Shown: positions 36,990 to 51,479, counted from the first letter of the stretch. The stretch is DNA of 64,000 nucleotides from Cymbidium sinense (GCA_021442155.1 CM038220.1:78913817-78977816), one strand, 5' to 3'. Notes: generated by a model from the letters alone, not told the origin. Numbers and translations are program-made.

Positions 36990-38540
36990 TTTTATGCTAT
37001 ATTTATTTGTGAAAAATCCAATTTGAGAACTATAGGATTTATTTTGATATAAGATTTAGTTTAAATGATTCATTAATAACTCATTGATCTCAAAAGATTA
37101 ATTTTCCCAAAATGAAGAATACATTAATATAATGTAATAGATATGAATCTAGACTTTTGAATGTCGAATGATGGATGTCAAACAATTGATAGTTGACATT
37201 AGAAATCATTAACTCCATGAGCTTAAATATATCATCATGATTTGATGATCATAACTTTGTTTTTGTATAATGCATTGGTTTGGTGGCAAGACTTAGCTAT
37301 TTTGTTGAAGTGAATGGATGGTTTATGGATCAGGATGATATTTTACTTTTGTTACTTATTTCTCTCATTTCATATAGTTTGATTTCTTATTATTATTATT
37401 ATTTGTTTATTTTATGGTATCATCTTTTTTATCTAATGGATTTGGTTTTTTTTTGGGGCTATATTCTTGAAAGAAATGCATTTAAAATCATTTTTTTTTT
37501 ATTTTTCATAGAATGTGTATCATAATATTTATTTTTTTTTTTCATCAATACAACAATCAAGATAATCTCATTTTAATTATTATTAGAGATTTATAAACAT
37601 TGCCACTAGTCTTATATATTTAGGGTATATAAAATGCTAAATATTATTATTTTAAAATAATATTCGCTTTGTAAATGTCACATTAAAATATTATTATCAC
37701 TTATATTTTAAAGATGAAGTGTGTTTTTTATGTAAATATAAAATTTTAGATGATAGATATATAAAATATTTTATTAATTCTTTTGGAGTGATGCATAGCT
37801 CTTTATTTATTGCTTCATTAATGTTATATAGAATGCATAAAATTAATGCATAAAATTAGGGATTAATGGCCATTTTATTAGAACTGATTGGTATATGTAA
37901 TTCATTCATTGTGTTATTTGTTGGTACTTATTATAAGATTTTCATGTAGTTTCATTTGGTTATTGTTTGGGAGATTATCTTTTTTTTTAAATATTGATTG
38001 TAAAATTATTGTGGTTGGTGTAAGTAATTTTTTTTAAAAAAAATTTTAAACTTTAATTTTTTTTTTATAATCATGATATAAAGTAAATTTTTATCATGAT
38101 TTTTTTAAATATTTAAAATATTAATAGGTAAATACATTGATTGTTTTAGCTATTTTTTATTTTGAAAATAAAGCTAAAAAATTAACTCAAATGTATTCTT
38201 TCTCATGCGTGAAATGAAGTTTAATATTAAACATAGTTGACTTGTATTTATTTAGAGGAAAAATAAGTCAATCTATTATAAAAAAATAGTAATTTTTTTG
38301 TCTCATTGCAATATGAAAATTTTAATTCTTTATAACTATAATGAAACTATGCAAGCGATAACTTATAACATTTAATTATTTAATAATTATTTTCAATTAA
38401 TGAATAGTGTAAATACAATAGATTAAGAGGCTTTTTAAATTTGCCAACTAACTTAATACTAATAAAAAATTAATTCTAGATATCCTTTCTTTAGATATCT
38501 GATTTAATACAAATAGATTTAGGTTAACTTATGCATTAGT
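36990..38540. other. AT-rich interior of element 2
   Basis: No gene seen; long T-rich and A-rich runs. The longest open frame (81 codons at 37280-37525) is low-complexity and unlike any family I know. Confidence 0.45.
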
Positions 38541-38544
38541 TATA

Positions 38545-40110
38545 CATATGTATACCTTAGAGATATTGTCACCATAAATGATTTTGCCTCGGAGAATAGA
38601 TGCAAACACCCATCCGAAACCATCCAAACAGCCTTCAAATTGCTTCCATTGGAATGCCCTAAACATAATCTCAAGAATTAGGCAAAATAAACTGGAAAAA
38701 AGGCCATAAATGATCACCTCGAGGAAGAGGAAATCTGATGCAAAATACCCCCCCAGAAACCATCCAAGCTTTCAAATTGCTTCCATTAGAATGTAATGAA
38801 TATTATCTCTAGAATCCAAATAAGCGGAAAAAAAGGTCATATGATACTCCTCGGGAGGTAATGCAGATGCAAAATACCCCAAAACCATCCAAACGACTTT
38901 CAAATTGCATAAATGTAATGAACATTATCTCAAGAATCGGGTAAAATAAAGCGGAAAAAGACCATAAATGATTTGTACCCTCGGAATGAGAAAATATTCA
39001 AACCATCCAAATAGCCTTCAAATTGCTTCCATTGGAATGCTAAACATAATCTCAAGAATGCAAAATAAATTGGAAAAAGGCCATAAATGATATGTACCCT
39101 CGGAGATGTACTGAGAGTACAAATGCAAAATACCCCAGAAAAATCAAGCGACTTTCAAATTGCTTCCATTGGAATGTAATGAACATTATCTCTAATCGCA
39201 AAATTAATTAAAAAAAAGGCCTATATGATGTACCCTCGGGAGAGTCTGAGTATGATGCAAAATACCCCCCAGAAACCATCCAAACAACTTTCAAATTATA
39301 TAAACTGGAATGTAATGAACATTATCTCAAGAATCAGGCAAAATAAACTGAAAAAAGGTCATAAATGATTTGTACCCTCAGGAGAGGTACATATGCTGCA
39401 TTTGAAACCATCAATGATTGCTTCCATTGGAATGCCTAAACATAATCTCAAGAATGGGACAAAATAAAGAAAAAAAAGGCCATAAATGATATGTACCCTC
39501 AGAGAGGAGTGCAGAGTATGATGCAAAATACCCAGAAACCATCCAAGCTCAAATTGCTTCCATTGGAATGTAATGAATATTATCTAGAGTCAGGCAAAAT
39601 AAACAGGAAAAAAAAAGGCCATATATGATCGTACCTCGGGAGGTCAGAGAATGCAAAATACCCCCCAGAAACCATCCAAACAGCTTTCAAATTGCATAAA
39701 CTGGAATGTAATGAACATTATCTCTAGAATTAGGCAAAATAAATTGGAAAAAAAGGCCATAAATGATCTGTACCCTCAGGAGAAGTCTGGATGCAAAATA
39801 CCCATCGAAACCATCCAAATAGCCTTCAAATTGCTTCCATTGGAATGCTAAACATAATCTCAAGAATCGGGAAAATAAACTAGAAAAAGGCCATAAATGA
39901 TCGTACCCTCGGAGATGCAGATCTGATGTAAAATACCCCACAGAAAATCATCCAAGCGACTTTCAAATTGCTTCCATTGGAATGCCCAAACATAATCTCA
40001 ATAAAGCAAATTAAAGCTGGAAAAAAGGCCAAATGTTATGTACCCTCAAGAGATACATAGATGCAGAAAACTATAAAAATAACAGTCACCCTCAAGCTTC
40101 CATTGGTAAT
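38545..40110 (-). repeat. Palindrome-centred tandem array, element 2 right, first reversed block
   Basis: About twelve units of ~130 bp, the inverse of 31405-34555. Visible on + as GATGCAAAATACCCC, AAACCATCCAAAC.GC, TTCAAATTGCTTCCATTGGA, ATGCC.TAAACATAATCTCA, AAGAAT, GGCAAAATAAACTGGAAAAA, GGCCATAAATGAT and TGTACCCTC. It lies on the 3' side of the transposase gene. Confidence 0.92.
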
Positions 40111-40569
40111 GTATGCACATATTTATTCTTTGATGAATGATTACAAGGTCCTTAGCATGGGATTAACTCAATAACTCTTGCTTACTATGAAAAAATCCCA
40201 AAATCATACATCTTGGTATTGTTAAGTTAAAGAGAGTCATCTTAGGGACTCTAAAGCATTACAGAAAAGATTGTACAGTCGAAGAACACAAAACTAGATG
40301 ATGTCATGCATTAAAATATTTTCTTGAAATAATATCCATCATCAGCTTAGTGTACCCTTTCGACTGATTGATTGTGGAGCTCGAGTTAAATTCCTGCATG
40401 TAGAACATCATTATTGATGATTTCTTCTGACATCGATGTGATATTCATGCGTACCTCACGAAATACGGCATATCATTGTACTTCGTTCAGTTACGTATTG
40501 CTATTTGTACTTTGGTTTTACGCAACAATAAAAATAGAATGGTTTGAAGATTAACACAATATTTAAAAT

Positions 40570-42600
40570 ACTAAAACTAATACATAAATAGAAAATTACT
40601 CTTGGCTTTCTTGGATCTCTCCCAATATCCCTTAAGCCTTGAGTTGGAAACACCCTTTGGACGTTGCTTAACTAGATCCTTTAAGATGTCTTTTCCCTTA
40701 TATGTTGTGGTTGACTTCTTCTTAACTGCTCTGTCAGCTGGAGGAGAATTCCCACTTATTATAGAGTCGACATCATATAATTTTTTTAAGGATTTAAGCA
40801 TATAGTCCTCAGCTCTCTTATTGCCATGCCGAAGCTTATTTGATATGCATATCGACTTATGTGGTTCAAAATAATGCGATAGCATTTCCATCGTGCTTTT
40901 CCACATCTCTTAATTTTTTTGTATGCACTATCAATGTAAATATCCCTCTTTGCTCACGGTAGACCATCGCATGAGAAGATACTTGTCGGAATCGCAACAT
41001 CTTCCGACTAAGAACTCGATCTGGGCACAAAATAATCCCATCATTTCAAATTTTTTGCAAGTACAAGTTACATCTAGGGTAGTCCCATCGAAATGCACAG
41101 TCCATATTTTGGATGCATTTTTATTCTCTAAGTTTCTCACCAAATACTCCATGGTGCTGTCATCTGACTTAGTTACTGATAGGCCTCCAACTCCATGCAA
41201 AAATTCCTCCTCAAACATAGTATAAACCTTTCTTGTATAAAACATAGCAGCTTATTTTAGAATTGGGTGGTCTTAACAACAGAACAATCGATGATTACAC
41301 TTGAAGTCTTCATCATGTTCATTCGTGCCATGTCTCCATAACCTTTTCAACCCCAGAAATAATCGTGAGTGAACTTGTTGGTTTAGATATTATTCGTGAT
41401 ATCGTTGTTCAGTGGACTCACTACGTTGCATTGACAAGATGCCCATGCAGAATGAGTCCTTGCTGAATGCAGTGGACCACTTGGATCTAATCTTATAAAG
41501 CTCAGATAGCCAAGCATGATCATGCAAATTGCCTTCTTCTAGCATGGCAGACCAAGCTTCTTCAAACTCTTCCTCTGAGTCACACTTACTCATGCATGTA
41601 TAAAATAGCCCTTGTACTCTCTTATTACTATTAAAGCAATGAACCTTGGAAGGAGCTTTCTTTGAAATATGCCATTGGCACAACCTATGATGAGTATGAA
41701 TACAATTTTGATAGCTCTCATACTTTGATCTTGATCGGTGAATATTGTTATAGGATGTCACGTCACTCAGCAGAAGAAATGTTTGGAATAGCCATGAGAA
41801 TGACTCAATTGTCTCTTTTGATAAAAGGCTACTCAAATAATACATTTTGCTATGATTCACTCCAACAAGAGGGCACAAATAAGATTATATTTATTGAGTC
41901 GATAGCTTGTATCAAAACTATCACATCCCAAAATAATCATATTCTATCCTAGACATGCCATTGCTCCAAAAAAAAGTTTACTAAGCAATCGACTCATCAA
42001 CTTGTACATCCCATGCAAACATCCCATCCGGCCTTTCCTTAAACAAGCGTATTAATGCATTCTTGTCACCATTCATGATCCTTGATCTTTTCTCTTTGAA
42101 TAAAATTGAAAGCATCTCTTTTTTTGTAGGCAATATTCTCAACACCAACTTCCTCGGTTAGATAGTGAATGCATCGGTTGCTCTTTTTCACCTCTATCAT
42201 TGTCTTCAACACGACGCCTTCTCATCGCTAATGCATCATCACGAGAAGATGTAGGTCGGAGACTCACGAAAGAATGATTATGACTTTCGTATATTTTTAA
42301 TCATCCAATTCCCCAAATCAACGAGAATCTAATCATGGCGGACAACCAATTCTTGTATCAACTTTCGGAATTTTGTTAAGCCATTTATAGCGGACTTCTT
42401 GACTTTTGCACATAGAAAATCTTTTGATTTCAATTTCTTGAGTTTGTTGGAGTATGATTCTTAAACTGAAACCAATTTGATGTGCATAGTCACGCGATCT
42501 GCATACCCTCCGTTTCATTACGAATAGTGGTGCCAGGAGTTTCTCAAATTTGGGTCATTAGACATCACGACTTTGTCATCTTCTCATTGAGCATTCATCG
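40570..42600 (-). pseudogene. FAR1/FHY3-type MULE transposase gene of element 2, decayed
   Basis: Same family as 26570-28762, and different parts survive. FAR1 domain remnants are at 42520-42240. The transposase domain starts near 41930 and the best stretch, 41878-41390, reads SKETIESFSWLFQTFLLLSD, CQWHISKKAP, then SEEEFEEAWSAMLEEGNLHD, HAWLSELYKIRSKWSTAFSK and a MQRSES segment typical of FAR1-family proteins. The SWIM finger at 41245-40931 reads VTCTCKKFEMMGLFCAQ: the two N-terminal cysteines are kept but the final His is lost. The C-terminal exons at 40906-40577 include KKSTTTYKGKDILKDLVKQR, then SRLKGYWERSKKA. Frameshifts separate all blocks. It is flanked on both sides by reversed palindrome arrays. 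Confidence 0.87.
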
Positions 42601-42609
42601 GCCAAAGCT

Positions 42610-43740
42610 CAAAATATGTGGTAGAATCTGATGCAAAATACCACCCAAAAATCATCCAAGCAGCCATCAAATTACTTTCATTAGACTGTAATGAACATAA
42701 TCTCAAGAAACAGATAAAATAAACTACAAAAAAGGTCATAAAAGATGTACCCTCAAGAGGTACATAATCTGAATACCAAAACAGAAATAATCCAAGCGAC
42801 TTTCAAATTGCTTCCATTGGAATGCCAAACATAATCTCATAAGCAGAAAAATAAATTGGAAAAAGGCCCTAAATGTTCTACCTCAAGAGAGGTATGAGTA
42901 CAAATGTAGAAAAACATAAAAATAACTCACCCTCAAGCTTATGATATAATATAATGAACATATTTACTCAAGAAGGCCAAAATAACTAGAAAAAAGGCCA
43001 TAAATGATCTCCCTCGAGAGTGCAGAGAGTCTGATGCAAAATACAGAAACCATCAAATAGCCTTCAAATTGCTTCCATTGGAATGCTAAACATAAACTCG
43101 AAGAAAGCGTGAAAAAAAAGTAAATGATCTACTCTCAGAAAGTGCAGAGAGGAGATAGATGCAAAAAAAACCCCCGAAACCATCCAAAGCGACCTCAAAT
43201 GCTTCCATTGGAATGTAACATAATCTCAAGAACCAAGCAAAATAAAAAAAGAAGTCACAAATGATCACATTACCTCAGAGTCTAGAAAATGATGAAAAAA
43301 CCCAGAAACCATCAAACAACCTCAGTTGCATTGAATGTAATAAACATAATCTCAAGAAGAGGCAAAATAAACTGAAAGAGTCCTAAATGATCTCCTCAGA
43401 GGAATGCAGGATCTTACCAAAATCATCCAAGCGACCTCAAATTGCTTCCATTGAATATAATAAACATAATCTCAAGAAGAGAAAAATAAATTGAAAAAGG
43501 CCTAAATGCTCTGTACCTCCAGGTACAGAGAATGCAATCAAAAAAATAAATCATCCAAGCGACCATCAAATTGCTTCCATTGGAATGCCAAATATAATCT
43601 CGAAAAATAAGCGGAAAAGAAGTCCTAAATGCTCTGTACCCTCAAGAGTAAAATACGTATATGAAAAATAACACTAAAAGTAAAATTCAACCAAGCGACA
43701 TCAAATTGCCATGGAATGTAATGAACATATTCTCAGAACA
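42610..43740 (-). repeat. Palindrome-centred tandem array, element 2 right, second reversed block
   Basis: About nine eroded units of ~130 bp in the same orientation as 38545-40110. They lie between the transposase gene start and the right TIR. Palindromes are mostly reduced to half sites (GTACCCTCAAGAG, GTACCTC.AGGTAC). Confidence 0.88.
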
Positions 43741-43999
43741 AATTTAGGAATATCCTAATAAATCATAGAAAAATTATCTGAGAAACTACAGATGAATTTT
43801 TTATTTAATACATCCTCGTAAATTAGTCACTATTTCCTCAACGTTGTCCATCTTCATGGTTCTTTTGTAAAAGGAAATGAGATTTTCTATTTCTCTGAGG
43901 CTGGTTTCTGAAAAATACACTAAACCCTAAATTTGTCTATATATTTATTTTAAATTCCTCAATGCATTCCAGCGATGCTTCTTCTCCGCTGAGCGAGGC

Positions 44000-44154
44000 T
44001 GGGTACAAGCGTAAATAGCATCGTGAATACCATCCCTTCTACATGCGTATTCTTCTGTAAGCTAAAATGGGGAAAAGAATACTGGATGCACATTGGCCAT
44101 GGATTGGAGTCCACATGTAAAGCTACGTGCGGACTCCGGATGTAATATTTTCTC
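44000..44154 (-). repeat. Right terminal inverted repeat of element 2
   Basis: Ends ...GGATGTAATATTTTCTC at 44154. Counterpart of 30961-31115. Confidence 0.92.
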
Positions 44155-44163
44155 CTCTTGCAC
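44155..44163. repeat. 9-bp target-site duplication of element 2, right
   Basis: CTCTTGCAC, identical to 30952-30960. Confidence 0.93.
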
Positions 44164-44673
<510 letters not shown>

Positions 44674-44701
44674 ATTTTCATTGAATAAGAAAAGTGATTA
44701 C

Positions 44702-44798
44702 ATAGCGAGAACTCAAGCTGCTCTTCTAGTTGGTTGAGATCATTAATCGTTTGGCCAGTTAAGTCTTCCCCAGTAAGCTCCTTAATCATGTGAAGCAT
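44702..44798 (-). pseudogene. MADS K-box exon fragment
   Basis: Minus-strand frame [20 protein letters not shown] then [17 protein letters not shown]...L..LEE.LE is the core of the keratin-like K domain, which drives dimerisation and tetramerisation of MIKC MADS proteins. It matches the copy at 54231-54391 almost word for word. The 5' part of the exon (QQLHFEMMKVRNKTD in the other copy) is missing, cut where the foldback element at 44812 begins. The 3' end has lost about 19 nt (…FSL then ATG|TAATCAC), although a GTAATCAC donor word remains. Non-functional fragment. Confidence 0.88.
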
Positions 44799-44811
44799 TA
44801 GCTTCTCTTTT

Positions 44812-45370
44812 TAATGAATTTATGTTTCTTTCTTTTTTTTTTTTTGAAAATTTTCATTTAGTTAAATCCATTATTTTGATTTTTAGATTATTTCTAAGCA
44901 TCAAGAGGTAATGATACAACAAGAGATGTAAGAGGACCATAAGTTAAGAGAGATGGGTCATCTTAAGCTCTTCGGTTAAAATCCAATGATCCTAGAAGCT
45001 TATTTAGTTGGGCACACAAACACATCTATTTCAATTATGATCTCGAAATCTACAAGTGACTAGACTTAATGGACTTACGCAACTCATAACATATCACTAT
45101 ATTATATAGTGACCAATTACATAAAATAAAAATACAAAGGGTCAAGTCTAGTCTCTTATGATTAGGCTAGATAGGTGCAATTGAAAGAGATGCATTTGTG
45201 TGCCCAATTGATGTAAAAGATCATTTGTGATTTTAAAAGATTAGATCTCTTAAATATTCTCTTCCATCTATTATTATATCATCACCTCTTCATGCTGAAC
45301 ATATTCAAAAAATCAAAATAATGATTTATAAATAAAAAATTTCAAAAATAGTAAAAAAATAAATTCATTG
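44812..45370. mobile_element. Foldback / MITE-like element (~560 bp)
   Basis: The left end TAATGAATTTATGTTTCTTT and the reverse complement of the right end CAATGAATTTATTTTTTTAC match. The arms stay alignable through TCATTATTTTGATTTTT-like blocks, AGCAT.AAGAGGT.ATGATA and TTGGGCACACAAA..CATCT to GACTAGACTT near 45068 and 45150, leaving a ~75-bp loop. No coding sequence. It adjoins the broken 5' edge of the K-box fragment, so its insertion probably truncated that exon. Superfamily not determined. Confidence 0.72.
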
Positions 45371-45407
45371 AAAAAAAGTTAATTATTGAAATTCACAATT
45401 ACATTAA

Positions 45408-45607
45408 TTTATTTTGAGGTTATAGCTCAATAAGAATTATTTTGTTCTCTCATATGCTCTGTTTAACACATGCCATGCATGTAATAGGTTAGAGTTGTGA
45501 TTGATCAATTAATCAAAATGATGTAGAAGCAGAATTATCATAATAGATGAGATAGGATTATTTACCTTTTGGTGGAGGTTCTCATGTTGGTGATGGAGGA
45601 GTTGATG
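45408..45607 (-). pseudogene. MADS exons 5 and 6 of a further copy
   Basis: Exon 5 (45607-45566) is exactly 42 nt, the canonical size of MIKC exon 5. It reads HQLLHHQHENLHQK in frame and has a GT donor (AAAAG|GTAAAT), but the acceptor is AA, not AG (GTAATAA|CATCAAC). Exon 6 (about 45458-45408) has an intact acceptor (TTAAACAG) and reads EHMREQNNSY, then a stop, against EHKLEDQNNYLYRVVSSEQ in the copy at 53232. The whole block 45408-45930 aligns with 53232-53690. Because it lies upstream (on -) of the K-box fragment at 44.7 kb, it must come from another copy or a rearrangement. Confidence 0.8.
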
Positions 45608-45741
45608 TTATTACAAAATAGTTTAAAAGTACATCAATATTACATATTTACATGTGTTTCATGTAAATATTTGTTCTTTAAACATTGGTTAATTTTATTG
45701 ACTCTGCAATGAAAAGTATAATTATGATAAGATTGGAGTGC

Positions 45742-48407
<2,666 letters not shown>

Positions 48408-50710
48408 ACAACAACAACAACAACAACAAGCCTTAATCCCACTAGGTGGGGTCGGCTACATGGATCCTTCGTCTCCATTGTGTCCTATTATGTGTCAAAT
48501 TTTCATTTAATTGGTATACTAAGATCATTTTTATACATCTTAACCAAGTCTTTTAGGTCTACCTCTACCTTTTCTTAACATAAAGGCAAATCTAATGCAT
48601 CTACTCTCTAATGGTCATCGGACGGTGATGCTTTATGTGGCCAAACCATCTAAGCGACTCTCCTAATCTTATCTACCCTTTGGGCTACTCAACTTTTTGA
48701 ACATACTCATTTTGCATTCTATCTCTAAGGGTAAAGCCACTCATCCACGAGCATCCTCATCTGTAACATACTTAGTCTTATGTTTCTATTATTGGCCAAC
48801 ATTAACCATAAGTCATTGCAGGTCTTACCACCATCTTATAAAATTTTCCTTAAGTTTAAGTGGAACTTTTCTATCACATAATAGGCGGATGCATTCCTCC
48901 ACTTCAACCATCCAACTTAAATTCTACTAATAATATCTCCATCTATTTCACCATCATTTTGAACAATAGAGCCTAAATATAAATCGCTCACTCTTATTAA
49001 TGACTTGATCACCTAAAATCACAACACTACCACTAAAACTTCTACTAAAATTACACTCCATATATTCGGTTTTAGATCTGCTTAAACGAAAACCTTTAGA
49101 CTTTAAAGTTGACCTCCATAATTCAAGTTTTGTTGGTCTCCTCTCTAGTCTTATCAACAAGAAGAATGTCATCATAAAAGCATACAGGTACATCTTCTTG
49201 TATGCATAAGAACATCCATAACTAAAGTAAAAAGATAAGGGCTTAATGTTGATCCTTGATGTAATCCAATGAAATAGGAAAATATTGTCAATCCTCCTTG
49301 TGTTTGGACACAAGTGACTAGTATACATATCCTTAATGACTTGAATATAACCAATATTAACTTCTTTCTGTTCTAGAACTCTCCAAAGAACATCTCTTGA
49401 GACTTTATCATAAGCTTTCTCTAAATCAATAAATATCATATGTAAATCCTTTTTTTTTCTCTATGCTTCTCCATCAAACCTCTTAACAAATGTATAGCAT
49501 CCATAGTAGATCTACACGGCATGAACCAAACATTGTGAAAACTATCATCAAGTAATATGCTCAATTACTCTCTCCCATAATTTTAATGTATGGCACATTA
49601 ACTTAATTCCTCTATAATTTGCACAATCTTGTGCATCACCTTTATTCTTAAATATAGGAACCAACAAACTCTTTCTCCACTCATGCATCTTTTAGTCTTT
49701 AAAATAACATTAAAAGATTTGTAAACCAAGAAATTCCTTGATCTCCTAAACATTTCCACACTTCTATTGGAATATTATCGTCCTATTTGCTTTTCCACAT
49801 TTCATTTTCTTTAAAGCTTCACTAAATTACTAATCGATGATAAAATGAAATTCTCTATTTATTTTTTGTTTAGGGTATTAAGGTTGCTAAAATCAATCAT
49901 TACTTCAATCCTTCATTGAAAAGTTTATTAAAATACCTCATCCACCTATTTTCAATATCTTTTCTAAGAAAAGCACTTTATTATTTTCATCCTTAATACT
50001 CCTCACTTGAACTATGTCTTTACTTCTCCTATCTCTTTGGTTGGCTAACTTATACATACATCTTTCACCTTCTTTGGTATCTAATCTATATAAATCACTA
50101 AAAGCTAAATTTTTGCATCATATATTGCTTTCTTAGAATCTCTCTGAGCCATTTTATATCTATCCCAATTCTCAGTTTTTTGCATCTAAACCAAGTTTTA
50201 TAATAATGCTTCTTATTTCTTATCTTTTCTTGCACTCGACTCCATCACAACTATTCTTATTAAAAAGCTTTTCCTTTTGATTAAATAACATCTTTGCAAC
50301 TTGTTTAATAGCACTTGATACTTTTTCCACATAACGTTAGCTTCCTTATGAACATCCAAACTTTAATTTCTTGTAGCTTGCTCTTAAAATATTTTTATTT
50401 GTGTTCTTTAAGTGTCCCCATCTAATCTAGGATAATAATTAAGTTTATTTTTCTCTTACAACCTTTCATCTTAAAATCTAAAACTAATAGTCGATGTTGG
50501 GTACTTAAAATTTCACTTGGAATGACCTTACAATCTTTACAATCTAAGCGATCTATTTTCTTATCAAAAAAAATAATCAAGTGTGTTTTACTAGATTCAT
50601 TTTATAAGTAATAATATGTTCATCTCTTTTCTTAAATAAAGTATTAGCAATTACAAAATCATAAGCTAAGGAAAAATCTAACATAGTCCTACCTTCTTCA
50701 TTAGTGAAGA
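48408..50710 (-). mobile_element. RTE-type LINE, 5'-truncated, minus strand
   Basis: The 3' end is a (CAA)n run at 48408-48430 (TTG repeat on the coding strand), followed by GCCTTAATCCCACTAGGTGG and GGTCGGCTACATGGATCC, the conserved tail of plant RTE elements. Coding strand reads leftward: end of the endonuclease near 50700-50450 (TMLDFSLAYDFVIANTLFKK, DRLDCKDCKVIPSEILSTQH), reverse transcriptase near 49960-49000, then a degenerate 3' region. The N-terminal endonuclease is missing, so it is 5'-truncated near 50710. I could not find a clear target duplication. Confidence 0.9.
48980..50700 (-). pseudogene. RTE reverse transcriptase / partial endonuclease
   Basis: Readable blocks are [20 protein letters not shown] (about 49439-49380), [10 protein letters not shown], then in another frame [20 protein letters not shown] and [33 protein letters not shown] and YMECNFS near 49050. 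These are the palm, primer-grip and thumb segments of RTE reverse transcriptases. The catalytic ADD segment near 49170-49150 is degraded ([15 protein letters not shown]). Frameshifts throughout. Confidence 0.88.
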
Positions 50711-51475
50711 ATTACATTTTTTAAAATGTAGTGAAGAATTTTTTAGACCTAATCATACTTTTTTCTAAGAGCTATAAGAAAAGTTCAACACATCTAGAGC
50801 TCTAGCCATGAATAGTCTAGAATCAGAGGCTATGGTTGAATTGATTTTAGAAGAAAAAAAGAAATTGAGTAAAAAATGCTATGATTCATAAAGCAAATAC
50901 TCAAATGAGGAAAATTGATATAAATGATTAGTTTTTGAATGTATGAGTAGAACGTGAAGGAGACATGGCACATATAACCTTATGGTGAACCGAAGGTTGA
51001 AATTGAGGAGAAACTTAAGAATGATCATTTACAATAGGCCATAATGGTTGAATATGTGGCAAGGGAGAAACATTTAAGGTTAATTTCAATGTCGATAAAA
51101 CAAGTGGTTAGAAGAAATATGATTCCTAGATTTTTATATCTGATTGCATGACAAAGGCATAGGTTGTGTCACAATATGAGGGTTGTTAATAGGGCATAAG
51201 CCTCATAAGAAGGATAACAATGATGCTAATAAGGGGGAATAATGTTAAAAGGCATTCACATCAATACAAAAGACTCTTATTGAAATTTAATTTAAGAGTT
51301 GAGGGACTTATATGGAGAAGAGGATGGCGTGCTTCCAAATCACATAATGCCAATAACCACTATGGAAAGAGACAACTGAGGTTCAATCCCCTCTATGTTC
51401 ATAACTTTAAGGGGTTCTATCTTTTATGTATGGTTTGCAAGCATTATGACTCTTATTTAAAATTGTTTTAAGAAG
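50711..51475 (+). other. Degenerate repeat, possible gag remnant
   Basis: The + frame at 51220-51471 reads ...KSHNANNHYGKRQLRFNPLY then VHNFKGFYLLCMVCKHYDSY. The F.G.C..C...GH pattern of a retrotransposon zinc knuckle is suggestive but incomplete (the His is missing). The block near 51337-51370 recurs at 47459-47491. I would not assign a function. Confidence 0.3.
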
Positions 51476-51479
51476 CTTA

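Larger units (their letters stand above)
30961..44154. mobile_element. Giant Mutator-like element 2 (ULP1 plus FAR1 type, 13.2 kb)
   Basis: The ends are GAGAAAATATT...AATATTTTCTC with perfect 9-bp duplications. Over the first ~95 bases the two ends differ by about eight substitutions and one indel in my hand alignment; weaker similarity continues to ~165 bp. The internal order is: TIR, conserved leader, forward array (31405-34555), ULP1-type gene + (34590-36970), AT-rich DNA, reversed array (38545-40110), FAR1/MULE gene - (40570-42600), second reversed array (42610-43740), TIR. It is the same design as element 1, but the transposase gene lies between two reversed arrays. Exact duplications and better TIRs imply a younger insertion than element 1. 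Both genes are broken. Confidence 0.93.

Noticed and set aside
45004..45220. Similarity of GGGCACACAAA..CATCT blocks to the MADS terminal exon (GGGCAAACAAATCCATC)
   Set aside because: The block is present in both arms of the foldback element, so it belongs to that element; the match to the MADS exon is short and may be chance.
48408..48480. Possible SINE or tRNA-like sequence at (CAA)n GCCTTAATCCCACTAGG
   Set aside because: It continues directly into RTE reverse transcriptase on the minus strand and is the RTE 3' tail, not a separate element.
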